From Moesziomyces globuligerus (Eukaryota > Basidiomycota > Ustilaginomycetes > Ustilaginales > Ustilaginaceae): a DNA stretch of 64,000 bases. A program made the translations under genes and the position numbers. The stretch covers positions 992,001 through 1,056,000 of the forward strand of contig JARVLF010000016.1 of NCBI GenBank assembly GCA_030849465.1, in the 5' to 3' direction. The notes below the pieces were generated by a model. It had not been told where the DNA came from. It worked only from the letters and a program-made list of their open reading frames with translations, and made no database searches. Shown piece after piece: positions 38,601 to 46,629 of this stretch; position 1 is the first letter of the stretch, and each line of letters opens with the position of its first letter.

Positions 38601-40411
38601 GTGCTCGATGTTGCGCTGAGCAAATCGTGCTTGCTCAAGCCACTCCTGACGAGCGCGTCGGCGTTGAGGCTCGCGAGCGAAGTCGACGAGATGGGCGTGA
38701 CGGGTAGACCGCGCACAATGCCGGTGGGGAAGAGCGCTTTGACCTCGTCCGAGATGTTGCTCGGCGGCTTGTAGAAGTAGAGGCGGCCGTCTTGGAGCAC
38801 GACTCGATAGGGCTTCCAGCCTTTGGTGACGTCCTTCTCCTTGCCCTTGCCGTGGTCATGACTGCTGAGCTGTGCGAGGTTGAGGCTGATGTTGGCGTTG
38901 CGAGCCAGGAAGCCTTGGACGACGGCGCCGGGCGGAAGTGGCACGGGCTCGGCCGAGGTGAGGATGGACAAGGGCGGGACCGCACCTGTGGCCGCTCCTA
39001 GGTGAGAGAGGCCGAGCGAGGCGGCGAGCGAGGTGGCGACGGCTCCGCGTGCGGAGCTGTCCTTGCCCATGAGCTTGGAGGCTTTGCGAGCGTGCTTTGC
39101 GTCTGCGCGGGAGGTAGCCTGTGGCGCTGGGGCTTGCATGTAGCTGTGCTGAGGCGGTGACATGCCGGTCCAGCTGTGCGGAGGCGAATGGACGGAGCCC
39201 GAGGAGGGCTGCAACTGGGATGCGACCGAGTCGAGCTTGTTGTGACCCGCCTTGAAGCGCTGGAAGGAGGCGGCGCTCTGCTGAGTGGGGGAGGCGAGAG
39301 TGCCCATGTCGCTTGGACGCCAATCGGGTTGGGGGACGGGGATTCCGTGTTCGCCCCAGGTGCCGGGAGAGGTGGAGGAGGCGATGGTGGCGAGGGAGGA
39401 GCTGCTGTCGTCGGGAGCGGCGGTTGTTGGGAACGGGGAGATGGGAGACTCGCCGATGCTGAGATCGTCGACGCTGCGGGAGAAGTTGAGGGCGGGGCTG
39501 GGCGAGCGGAGGTATCTGTTGCGGTCGATCGGAGGCTGTGCGCTGTTCTGGTAGATGGCCGGGACGCGGGGAAGCTCGACGGTCATGTTTGTGGGAGAGG
39601 GATAGTCGGCGCCGCTCCCGCGGGCATGGAGGTCGGACTGGCTCTTGCTGAAGTGAGCATAGTTGGAGCCCATGGAAGAAGGATCGGTGCGCTGGCCTTT
39701 GGAGAGCGGACTGTAGGAGAAGTTGGGTTTCGGCGGAGCTGGCTGCTTGATGGAGGCGGTGGAGGCCTTGCGATCCCGGCCGATGCCGCCGAAGAAGCCG
39801 CGCTTGGTCGGGCTGGCCACGGCGTTGGGGGTCTCTTCGGTGAAGCTCGGGCGAGGCGGGTGAGAGCCAATGCCAGCGTCTGCGAGAGGATGGGAGCGGC
39901 CGGGCTTGTCGACGTTACCACTGGCTTGTCTGCGAGCGTGGTTGGCAGAAGCGGGCGCGTGCGGGAAGGCATGATCGTTCTGGAGCTGGCGGTGGTACTG
40001 GATGTGGTTTGTGGTGTCGTCGAACGGGTCCTCCTGATGGACGGAGAGAGAGGTGAGGGAGGTGGACGCGTTGAGGGTGGATGAGCTAGAGGAGGAGGAG
40101 AAGGGAGCCTTTGCCTTGTTGAGGAGGAAGTTGAAGGCCGACTGGCTGCGACCGATGGGCTGGGATGGGGCTCTGTCCTGTTGCTGTTGCTGCTGGCTCG
40201 ATTGCGAGGAGGACGATGGAGGTGGCGACGGCTGTTGCTGTTGCTGTTGCTGGCGGTAGTGCTGCTGTTGTCGCTGAAGATGCTGCTGCTGCTGCTGCTG
40301 CTGCTGTTGCTGAAAATGCGGTTGCTGTGCGTAGTAGGGCTGCTGTGCGAGCTGATTCGGTGCGCGGCTAGTGGCAGCAGGCTGTCCGGACTGAGCTGAG
40401 GAAGGCGGCAT
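32609..40411 (-). CDS. Bem2-like Rho GTPase-activating protein with PH and RasGEF-like domains
   Basis: One uninterrupted ORF of 2600 residues. In order: a Gln-rich N-terminus (residues 22-75), about 400 disordered residues, a PH-like segment from about 495 (QGFLARNANISL, GWKPYRVVLQDGRLYFYKPP), a helical region, a RasGEF_N-type domain at about 1400-1550 (TFLATFRSLCSAPELFEQL), a Cdc25-like region at about 1590-1760, a PH domain at about 1990-2110, and a RhoGAP domain at about 2120-2300. The RhoGAP domain has the arginine finger in REQGIYRISGSKSAVENLRR. The C-terminus has Glu-Pro repeats (about 2310-2340) and acidic stretches. The domain order matches yeast Bem2, which stimulates GTP hydrolysis on Rho1/Cdc42-class GTPases in bud emergence and morphogenesis. 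The RasGEF-like part is probably structural, as in Bem2. It is the largest gene here. Confidence 0.9.
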   Translation of the reverse strand: MPPSSAQSGQPAATSRAPNQLAQQPYYAQQPHFQQQQQQQQQQHLQRQQQHYRQQQQQQQPSPPPSSSSQSSQQQQQQDRAPSQPIGRSQSAFNFLLNKAKAPFSSSSSSSTLNASTSLTSLSVHQEDPFDDTTNHIQYHRQLQNDHAFPHAPASANHARRQASGNVDKPGRSHPLADAGIGSHPPRPSFTEETPNAVASPTKRGFFGGIGRDRKASTASIKQPAPPKPNFSYSPLSKGQRTDPSSMGSNYAHFSKSQSDLHARGSGADYPSPTNMTVELPRVPAIYQNSAQPPIDRNRYLRSPSPALNFSRSVDDLSIGESPISPFPTTAAPDDSSSSLATIASSTSPGTWGEHGIPVPQPDWRPSDMGTLASPTQQSAASFQRFKAGHNKLDSVASQLQPSSGSVHSPPHSWTGMSPPQHSYMQAPAPQATSRADAKHARKASKLMGKDSSARGAVATSLAASLGLSHLGAATGAVPPLSILTSAEPVPLPPGAVVQGFLARNANISLNLAQLSSHDHGKGKEKDVTKGWKPYRVVLQDGRLYFYKPPSNISDEVKALFPTGIVRGLPVTPISSTSLASLNADALVRSGLSKHDLLSATSSTAEMTSPLPSPSLRPRVPAARPTKTAATPAEVPTTPATATQSSAVDAPRHQTWLKPGKHPDLVLVDTVDAPPAWADRIQSGTPEALAHEFVHATQLPAEELAAPSSRRSIPQSPLAANSGAAAFAAESNVECFVLAVLANTSSSQDAPQHASTQICDFFLEVIKRTEAVVSAGTDITQAEPASLPSLASRLRTLLDVAIRAGLARILHVDTVRKLAELASMDADELDTKLQTYAKPILPLSDDLAADPPSDWVSKLADEQAAGKARQDLRELRKSLVLSDDLLLQLEPLEIAQQIQIFHADALRRLVTCGASFVDLVHPTTTDANAIAALSFDSLSPHPLTTLALNHLLDSSSSAKDTPSLAQNGARHRASVLRHWIAIASYLFTLGDVAGWMAVCAALCSRAVTRLEQTWRYLAEGDRVLVAEEWAPILSSLSWTEGLAVQARARFVGDGIQSFATLPDGARIAVVPYLGSAFYRTLRQPQTLSTSPSGVPTMFISSRAEDAGHLWSSVNEWRTVWQQASAEPRFTITRQAEPLAEYQAALQRLFQNAKLQSPTMQSDMERSFRLEPKALGNLDARERPSLPSSADADLPLVPLLFPQPLPLLSLLNASQIRASLVRRSDQRAHQTNDPQATITSRSTMRPSLAGSPLVRSSAFSPTLGNRSVRNAAFSGVAEWSSSSAALKWDDANNGIIKVGNELVLRIVLQDTNLSLPGSPMTSKRFSQDFGRASRPLSQVSKRSSLPASNRSSVIDIVVPVQVVVKAATLDRMIDLLVMGVQHINVSPAPSPVDGAEPQSAPQRKTRLVMDMEAYRTTFLATFRSLCSAPELFEQLQKRFSAAIMASKELAGADEFRSSSQFPSWLGVTPAGSQAEPTDWEMVYRIRMGVVLTLRLWIDRFPQDFVDDDDLYHLALGFLRHSGIEVTPEDPDQQKVNHALAQLRSMFGARIMGANARQEERSYATSMAVQISDCRQQAEFDFDRASAAELVEYLESIATVFFDKIVDRDLLVVSEIFEKQTINATAWFTVKTAGATTGEEDKPITNMYTLLDCLRASDSANADGGKDTERMVSLQNKLPSTIRDALAAQSLFRGWIAIHIIESGIGLERRQERLSKLLDALWLCRARMLKLRGDEATNAHAGSAAPAADALPFSEPTIGSFVESAIVNTLGSSESRIFLRAWQGVAAARGGRGDGIDDLMPKQIDADLRSAAEMAGTPDIGWILACLAEAATRAPSVQTSTSDVELVDFEKRRTTWALIDGAVRVRPACSIPDLVDLAGARLRLMQSALERVIWDRRAFREDAAKEMRNAPPVRSDAQLRPTSSSKALSGLSKQQQEKLRRDRAALEMLNSLPLAPPISSRVSSMPSSRTRAPNASSLSFPLTTQSSEKAAMAQAPPPDKATIRARRMTALFKGAVRPLISLDKANEPSKPTAELMRLTPLQKPSLVAGLAGARVSVWNNAQRSFVFHLTSQEGAKYLLQTTNAAELAEWISQIERASKEYAAPKPADVRKGSVPSKGKAAPAPLYGRPLVELVEREGHSVPTAIERMFAEVEARGLREQGIYRISGSKSAVENLRRAWDQQPAESIDISTGEYSDVHTIAGAIKTWLRELPEPLITFDSYDAMIATNAMENDDRLYAMRDIIWKMPKCHFDVLRRTAEHLARVVEEGEINKMLAHNVALVFGTSLLNPPPGPSSVAIGFGNLGKAANVVKTIVTMHEWLFEPEPEPEPEPEVEPEPETEIVAVEGQLGGFEQSVDTEHEADPVSEGVDELASPVDSMDATRPRGASMSSSHGSAPQSSQDVAAPLGQPDEAHAQVQAQAEAEEEEEASDLAELAPRPRRGGRTRPLTIVGLDGLTALGGNEAIAKVLESGASPSAETPDGDDAAEEAQVAQVARAAPRIVLSGDGESDEEVEEDDASDSEGERVKEQEQDKDKEEGEGKVAVERQRKTRSTYRDSVFTSYSIYADCFDSMKLESQSSAASMVKRQSMHLVQSSAAPETDAK

Positions 40412-40722
40412 GGTGTCGATGGGGCTCTACGACAGCGCTGAGCTTGCGCGATGGGGACGAAGCTTGTCTATGAGGCAGTGAGGCGCATGCCCGAGCGGGC
40501 GGATGCGATGGCGCGAACGGTGATGGCGTGGAAGCGCGTGGCCAGAAGCTTGACGAGCTGGTGAGAGGCGACGACGGCGACCGAGTGCGCAATCGTGACA
40601 ATGGGCGCCGGGAAGAATAAGGTGGGTTGAAGGAAGCCGCGAGGTATAGAAATTGGCTAGAGAAGCGTTGGTGGCACTCTACGCCTCCGACCAGAAAGCG
40701 CGAAGGTATAGCAGTACGCAGT

Positions 40723-40802
40723 TGGACTGAGTCTCTTCTGGACCGAGTCTCTTCTGGACCGAGTCTCTTGGGGACGGAGTCTCTTGGGGACGGAGTCTCT
40801 TC
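40723..40802. repeat. 16-base tandem repeat x5
   Basis: Five head-to-tail units (start TGGACTGAGTCTCTTC, then variants TGGACCGAGTCTCTTC and GGGACGGAGTCTCTTG) are followed by a partial sixth. All share the core GAGTCTCTT. The array lies 310-390 bases upstream of the Bem2-like start codon. Confidence 0.88.
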
Positions 40803-41483
40803 TGGACTCACCTGACTGACCAAGGCGCAGAAAAGACAGGCTCACGCTCAGACCCAACTTCGACTCGGACTGTGTGGCAGCAGGGTGCGGTCTCTCCCGC
40901 GTGCACGGTGGCTTTGGGTCCCCCGCGCGGTCAGTCGAGGCGAGTCGAGGCGAGTCCAAGCAAAGGTCGCGCGCGCTCGTGTGTGCCAGCTCAAGACGCG
41001 AAAGCGGCGAGCGGGTGCGAGCTGCATGCGTGCATGCTTGCATGCTTGCTGCCTGTGTGCATTCTTGCGCTCTGCTTTCGCCGTGCTCGCGCCTAAGGCT
41101 CGTCCTTCTCTGTTGGTCTCGCTCGCTGCTGTACCGTACAGTATGCAGCTCGAGAGCGCGCCGACGCGGCGCCCAAAGGGGGTCTCGCCAGCCAGCCGAG
41201 CGAGCCGAGCCAGGCGACCGACGCTCTGTTGCTCTCTGCACCTTTTTTCCAATTTTCCATGAACCCTGACAGACGCTCGCTCGCTCGCTCGGAGCACTTT
41301 CCTCGAGCGCTTCCCGTGCGCCGAGCACGGAGTTGCTGCTGGCCTCGGATGTCTTGCACCTTGCACCTTGGCAGGTCGGGTTGTGAATTTTGTTTGGCAG
41401 GGGGCTGCTTCTTGCCGTGCCCTGGCTCGTATCCTAGCGACTGGACAGCTTCTCGCAGCGTTGTTGGCCTTGCCGTGCAATGT

Positions 41484-41520
41484 GATGCGAGGCGATGCGA
41501 CGCGATGCGACGCGACGCGG
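41484..41520. repeat. GATGCGACGC-type degenerate tandem repeat
   Basis: Repeated GATGCGA and GACGC blocks run for about 37 bases in the long intergenic region. No coding role is apparent. Confidence 0.7.
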
Positions 41521-42930
41521 ACTGCAGCCTCGAGATGAGATGATCGACGGTGCGCGCACGCTCGAGCGCTGCGTGTGGGCGGGCATGGATGTGAGTGGGC
41601 GTGCGGGTTTGTGCAAGATTGGTCCGCGCGCGAGCCAATCCCAAGCGAGCAGAAGCGGAGAAAAGACAAGAGACGCATGCCGTGCTGCAAGGCTCGAGCG
41701 GGCCGCGATGGCGCACCCTCATGCCATGGCTCGGCCATCTCAGATGAAAGGAGGACGAAGATGCTGGATCAAGCGTGCTGGCGTCTCGGTCGCCTCTTGG
41801 CGCGTCCTCACTTCCGACGACGCTGCTGCGCTGCTCAGCAACGACCGAGCGTCTCCTCCACGGACTCGCGCGGAGACTCCCTTGGTGGGTTTCGCTTCCT
41901 TGCATCGATCAGCGCCGTCCCTGCAGACAGAGGGAGAGGTCCGGACGGATCTCACGACCCGCACAAAGTCCACTCTTCCGAGCACATCGGGCATCCTCCT
42001 CGTAATCGTCCCGATTTGAATCTAACAGGTCGCTTGCATTTTTTGTGGATGGAATTGCCTGAAGAAAAAAATGGCTCCGAAATCGCACGGAAGAATGTTG
42101 CAGCTAAAATTAGGCTTAGCTTGCTACAGTAGGCTCGATCTCGGTGCAGTAGGAGTGTGGGGATTGGTCAAGACATTCATTCGCCAAGGTTATTCTAGCG
42201 GCAGGATGAAGAGCATATGGAAAGGCCGCATCCATTGCCAAGACTGGGCACCTTTGCGAAGGAGGACACTGAAGGCCGGCTAAACAGCGCATGTGCTCGA
42301 AGTTCTGCCGGTGACACCAAAGAAGCGCCACTCTGGAGATGGTAGCGGCGGCGACGACCGTTTTGTTTGCAGAGTGCGAGACCCACGACCCGGCGGCCGC
42401 TCGCTTTTGGTACCAGATCCAGCAGCATGAATGCCGAGTGGAGCTGGCGGGATTAAAGAGCAGTCCGGCTCCAGCAAAAGGTGCGGTTCAGCGCTGGGTG
42501 ATGAGCTAGCAGCGCGCCGCGCCGGTAAAATCGGATGGCGAGTCGGACGAGGTTGGCTTCCGGTTGCCGGAGACCTGCGTCACTCGCGCTCCGCCGTGGG
42601 AATGCAGCCAGAAAGATCCCCGCAATTCTGAGCCTGGGAGCAGTCTGCCTCGAATTCGGCAGTGCAACGACGCACATCGTACTCATACCGACTGGCCAAT
42701 GCCATCGGCCTGCATGTGCGAAGAGAGAGAGAAAGTGGCCACCTCCGCATGTCATCGCACTCCCGCCTACACTCGACTCCACACGCAGCTCATGCAGCCC
42801 GCGAGATCCTCTTTCCCCGCCTCGCGCCCTCTCCTACAAAACACGCTCCCCTCTACCGACATCCCTTTCTCTCCTCCATCCGCTCACATCGAAACCTAGG
42901 ATCACCGACTGCGTCACTGCAACCTCCACC

Positions 42931-44684
42931 ATGGCACCACAGATCATCACGGCGCGCGAGCCGGCTCCGCCGCGCGTTCAGCGCGGCAACCTCTTCGACT
43001 TCCTCTACAGCAACCCGAACAAGGTCGACGAGAACAAGCCCGCCTACATCCGCCTCGACGGCAAGAAGATCACGCGCAAGCAGCTGTACGACGACTCGCG
43101 TCGACTCGCCCACTCGCTGCGTCACAAGCTCGGCCTGCAGCCCGGTGCGAGGATCGGCATCTTCTCCCCCAACAGCACCGCATACCCCTGGATCGTCCAC
43201 GCCGGCCTGTGCGCCGGCGTGGTGCTCGTGCCCATGAACGCCGCATACGGAGCAGAGGAGCTCGTGCATCCGCTCCACGATGCCCAGATCGAGTACATCT
43301 TCTGCCACCAGAGCGTGCTCAGCACCGCGCGCGAGGGCCTCGAGCTCGCAAACAAGAGCGTCAAGGCGCCCAACGGCCTCCACCGCCTCTGGATCCTCGA
43401 CGACGGCGACAGCCTCAAGAAGGGCGACAAGGGCGAGGTCGATGCTCGCACCCTCCTCGGCGACGGCCGCCTCGACACGCACAAGGTCGTCGACGACCGC
43501 ACCGAGGATGCCTTTGTCGTCTACTCGAGCGGAACCAGCGGCAAGCCCAAGGGCGTCCAGCTCGTCCACGGCAACCTCACCGCCGTGACTACGGCCATCG
43601 TACACACGTTTGGCGATGCGATCGGCCCCAACGACCGATACGTGGGTGTGCTGCCCTCGTTCCACATCTTTGGCCTGGCCAAGCACATCTTCAAGAGCCT
43701 CTACATCGGCGCCGAGTGCGTCGTGGTGCCCAAGTTCGACCTCGACGTCTTCTGCTCCGCGGTGGAGAAGTACAAGTGCAACATCAGCTACGTCGTGCCG
43801 CCCATCCTCGTGCTGCTCGCCAAGGATCCGCGCGCCAAGAAGTACAACCTCAAGTCGCTCAAGTGGGTCATGTCCGGTGCGGCACCTCTGGGCACCGAGC
43901 TCAGTCTTGAGGTCGAGGCGACGCATCCGGGCCTGCGCGTCACGCAGGGCTGGGGTCTCAGCGAGACCTCGCCCACAGCCACCTTTGCGCGCCCGGACGA
44001 GTACCACGACCACATGGGCAGCTGTGGCCGCTTGCTCGCCGGCGTCGAGGGCAGGCTGGTCGACGACGACGGCAACGACGTCGGGCACGAGCAGGGGGAG
44101 CAGGGCAAGCCGGGCGAGTTCTGGGTGCGCGGACCGACGATCATGAAGGGCTACCTCAACAACAAGGCGGCGACCGACGACTGCATCACGCCCGACGGCT
44201 GGTTCAAGACGGGCGACATCGCCATCATGAAGGACGGCTTCTTCTGGATCGTAGACCGCAAGAAGGAGCTCATCAAGTACAAGGGCTTCCAGGTGCCGCC
44301 CGCCGAGCTCGAGGCGACGCTGCTCTCGCATCCCAAGATCGCCGATGTCGCCGTGATCGGCGTCCAGGACAAGGCGCAGGCCACCGAACTGCCCCGCGCC
44401 TACGTCGTGCTCAAGGACGAGGTGGCTGCCAAGGAGAACCCGGAACAGGTCGCAAAGGAGATCGTAGAGTGGACCGCCACCAAGGTCGCCCACCACAAGA
44501 GGTTGCGCGGCGGCGTGAGGATCATGGAGCAGATTCCCAAGAGGTATGTAGATGCGCGGGCGAGACGGACGCAGGGAAGAAGGCTGATACTGACATGCTT
44601 TTCCGCTCCGTGTCTTGGTCCAGTCCGTCCGGCAAGATCCTGCGTCGCTTGCTGCGCGACCAGGCCGCACAAGAGGGCAACTAG
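42931..44684 (+). CDS. acyl-/aryl-CoA ligase of the 4-coumarate-CoA ligase-like ANL family
   Basis: Two exons (42931-44543 and 44624-44684) flank an 80-base intron and encode 557 residues. Motifs of adenylate-forming enzymes are complete: YSSGTSGKPKGV (ATP P-loop, about residue 197), PSFHIFGLAKH, GWGLSETSPTA, DGWFKTGDIAIMK, DRKKELIKYKGFQVPPAELE and, after the splice, SPSGKILRRLL with the catalytic Lys. It would activate a carboxylic acid with ATP and load it on CoA. The closest group by motif is 4CL-like and medium-chain ligases, but the acid is unknown. The C-terminus (AAQEGN) lacks a peroxisomal SKL-type signal, so it is probably cytosolic. Ignoring the intron would lose the catalytic Lys. 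Confidence 0.91.
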
Positions 44685-45066
44685 TCCAGTCGACAGAGCT
44701 GCTACATGTGACGAGACATCCAAAAGCACTATGAATATTTCATGTACTGCACTGCTCCGGCTCAGCGTGTGCTGTCGCTAGTCTAGGCATGGCCGAGATG
44801 AGGCAGACATCAGACGTGAGGTTGGTGTTGAGCTCGATGAAGAGCCGAAGGAGATTGACCCGAGTGTTACGGTGTGGAGGCGAGTCTTAATTTTATTCGG
44901 AACCTCGGTTCGGATCTGATGTCAGCCTGGAAAGGCTCCGCGGTGATGTGCCGTACATGGCCGCCGCCCAACACTGCCGGGCGCGCACGGCTCATCATCT
45001 TGACGGCGTCTTGCCACTTGCTCCATTCACACCATCACCATCATCTGCTGTTATCCCAACGTGAAG
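44685..45066. other. intergenic: ligase 3' flank / promoter of NTF2-like gene
   Basis: A 382-base gap between two forward genes. There is a short CACCATCACCATCAT run at about 45030. No gene is seen. Confidence 0.45.
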
Positions 45067-46461
45067 ATGTCTAGCATTCGGCTCGAGGAATTCGCCAGCG
45101 GTGTCGACGCGTCGCGCATCCCCGGACGCGCACCCAGCGTCGTGCTCCTCGGCCCTCTGCATTCCGGCTCGCGCGGACTCGCGGTGAACCTCAGCGAAGA
45201 GGGCTACCACGTCGTGCTCGTTGACACCACCCCGGGCTCCTCTTCGCTCACAGCTCTGCGCAGACCTCCTGCTACGGACGCGGATTGGTCGGCCGACGGT
45301 GATCTGCGCGACACGGCTGGCTGGGCGATCGCTGCGAACATCATCACGCAACTGGAAAAGGCGCGGGGTTGGAACAAGTACACGGCGCTCGTGACACTGG
45401 CGCTCGAGCAGGGCGATGCGGACGTGGTGCATGCGCTGCAGGTCGAGTCTTCGCGTCAGGGCGGGCTGTCGGCGTACGTGGCGTACGGCTCTCAGCTCAC
45501 GCCCGACCAGGCGCTCGAGGCTGTCCAGCACACTCTGGGCGGCGAGCTGGCGTTTACAGCACACATCGCCCAAGACGACACCGAGCTCGTCGAAGCGCTG
45601 GTATGCGCAGCCAAAGAGGGCAGGATTCCGCAGGATGCGCTGCCATTTCATCCCGAGCTCGACGCGTTTGTAGCAGACGTGGGACCGATGCGGCCGCCGA
45701 AGCTCAAGGTGTTCACCTACGCCGTGGCGCGCGCGGACGATGCTTCGGTGTGGGGCTGCGCGTTTCCCTTTTCGCACCACACCAAGGACTTTGCGTTTGC
45801 AGAGGGAGTAGGGGATGCGCAGAGGAGTGCGGGAGCGATGAGCTACTCGCGCACGGTCGCACTGCTCAAAGCGACCATGGGACCTCGATTCCCCCTCGAG
45901 CAGTTGTGGGATCAGCATACCTACTTTGAGTTCGCCGAGCGCTCGGCAGCACGTACGATGCAGACCATGGTCGCCCAACCCTACGTCAACCACATTGCGT
46001 GTCTCACTGGTGGCGCAGGCTTCACCCAACTCGCGAGGTTCTACCAACACCACTTTACGCGCGTCTCGCCACCGGATACGCAGCTGATTCCGATCTCGAG
46101 GACGATCGGCACGGATCGCATCATCGACGAGATGGTCTTCAGCTGCACACATACCACCATGATCGACTACTTCCTCCCGGGAGTGCCACCCACCGGCAAG
46201 CCGTTGCGCATCCCCATGGTCGGCATCGTCAACTTGCGCGGCGATAAACTCGCCTACGAAAGCCTCTACTGGGACCAGGCAAATACCCTCACCCAACTCG
46301 GCCTCCTCCACCCGACCAAAAGCTCGCTCGACCCCAACGTCTCGCTCCCCATCGCCGGAGACGAGGTGGCGCAAAAGATCCTCCATCCCTACGGCACCCC
46401 TTCCAACCAGCTCATGCCCAACTGGCCAGAGAGCGAGCACAAACCCATCCCCGACCTATGA
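45067..46461 (+). CDS. protein with C-terminal SnoaL/NTF2-like domain and degenerate dienelactone-hydrolase-like N-half
   Basis: The product is 464 residues; an ATG two codons upstream is also possible. The N-terminal 215 residues have an alpha/beta pattern (SVVLLGPLHSGSRGLAVNLS, GYHVVLVDTT, AYVAYGSQLT) like dienelactone hydrolases. I see no G-x-C/S-x-G nucleophile elbow, so catalysis by that half is doubtful. The C-terminal part (about 300-445) resembles the SnoaL-like NTF2 fold found in fungal proteins labelled carboxymethylenebutenolidase: YVNHIACLTGGAGFTQLARF, RTIGTDRIIDEMVFSCTH, RIPMVGIVNLRGDKLAYESL and YWDQANTLTQLGLL. Substrate and pathway are unknown. The label is from memory of family patterns and should be treated as provisional. 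Confidence 0.68.
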   Translation: MSSIRLEEFASGVDASRIPGRAPSVVLLGPLHSGSRGLAVNLSEEGYHVVLVDTTPGSSSLTALRRPPATDADWSADGDLRDTAGWAIAANIITQLEKARGWNKYTALVTLALEQGDADVVHALQVESSRQGGLSAYVAYGSQLTPDQALEAVQHTLGGELAFTAHIAQDDTELVEALVCAAKEGRIPQDALPFHPELDAFVADVGPMRPPKLKVFTYAVARADDASVWGCAFPFSHHTKDFAFAEGVGDAQRSAGAMSYSRTVALLKATMGPRFPLEQLWDQHTYFEFAERSAARTMQTMVAQPYVNHIACLTGGAGFTQLARFYQHHFTRVSPPDTQLIPISRTIGTDRIIDEMVFSCTHTTMIDYFLPGVPPTGKPLRIPMVGIVNLRGDKLAYESLYWDQANTLTQLGLLHPTKSSLDPNVSLPIAGDEVAQKILHPYGTPSNQLMPNWPESEHKPIPDL

Positions 46462-46629
46462 GACTCCTCATCGACCCTCCAAATGCACAGAACAAGACCA
46501 CATTGCTTGCTTCTAGCTGAGCTGGTTCGATTGATGAACGAGACATCCTTCAGAGACGCAACGAGAGCGGGACAGAGACCGAAGAGAAAGAAACAGAGGA
46601 AAGGTGCGGACCTGCGCAAGACGGGAGGG

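Larger units (their letters stand above)
40412..42930. other. 2.5-kb intergenic region between divergent Bem2-like and acyl-CoA ligase genes
   Basis: This is the longest gene-free stretch. It contains a 16-base tandem array at 40723-40802, GTCGAGGCGA repeats near 40932, GCATGCTT-like repeats at 41022-41050 and GATGCGACGC repeats at 41484-41520. Overlapping ORFs up to nearly 300 codons occur on several frames but are Arg/Ser-rich and have no domains. Long promoters and leaders, or an unannotated non-coding RNA, are possible. The ligase frame stays open for 132 codons upstream of its ATG. Confidence 0.45.

Noticed and set aside
41093..41905. 270-codon minus-strand ORF in the long intergenic region
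   Set aside because: It has no domain, a very high Arg/Ser/Ala content, and overlaps equally long ORFs in other frames, as expected by chance in GC-rich repeats.
42535..42930. N-terminal extension of the acyl-CoA ligase by 132 codons
   Set aside because: The conserved ligase start follows the ATG at 42931 closely. The upstream region has no targeting peptide and is Ser/Pro-rich leader-like sequence.
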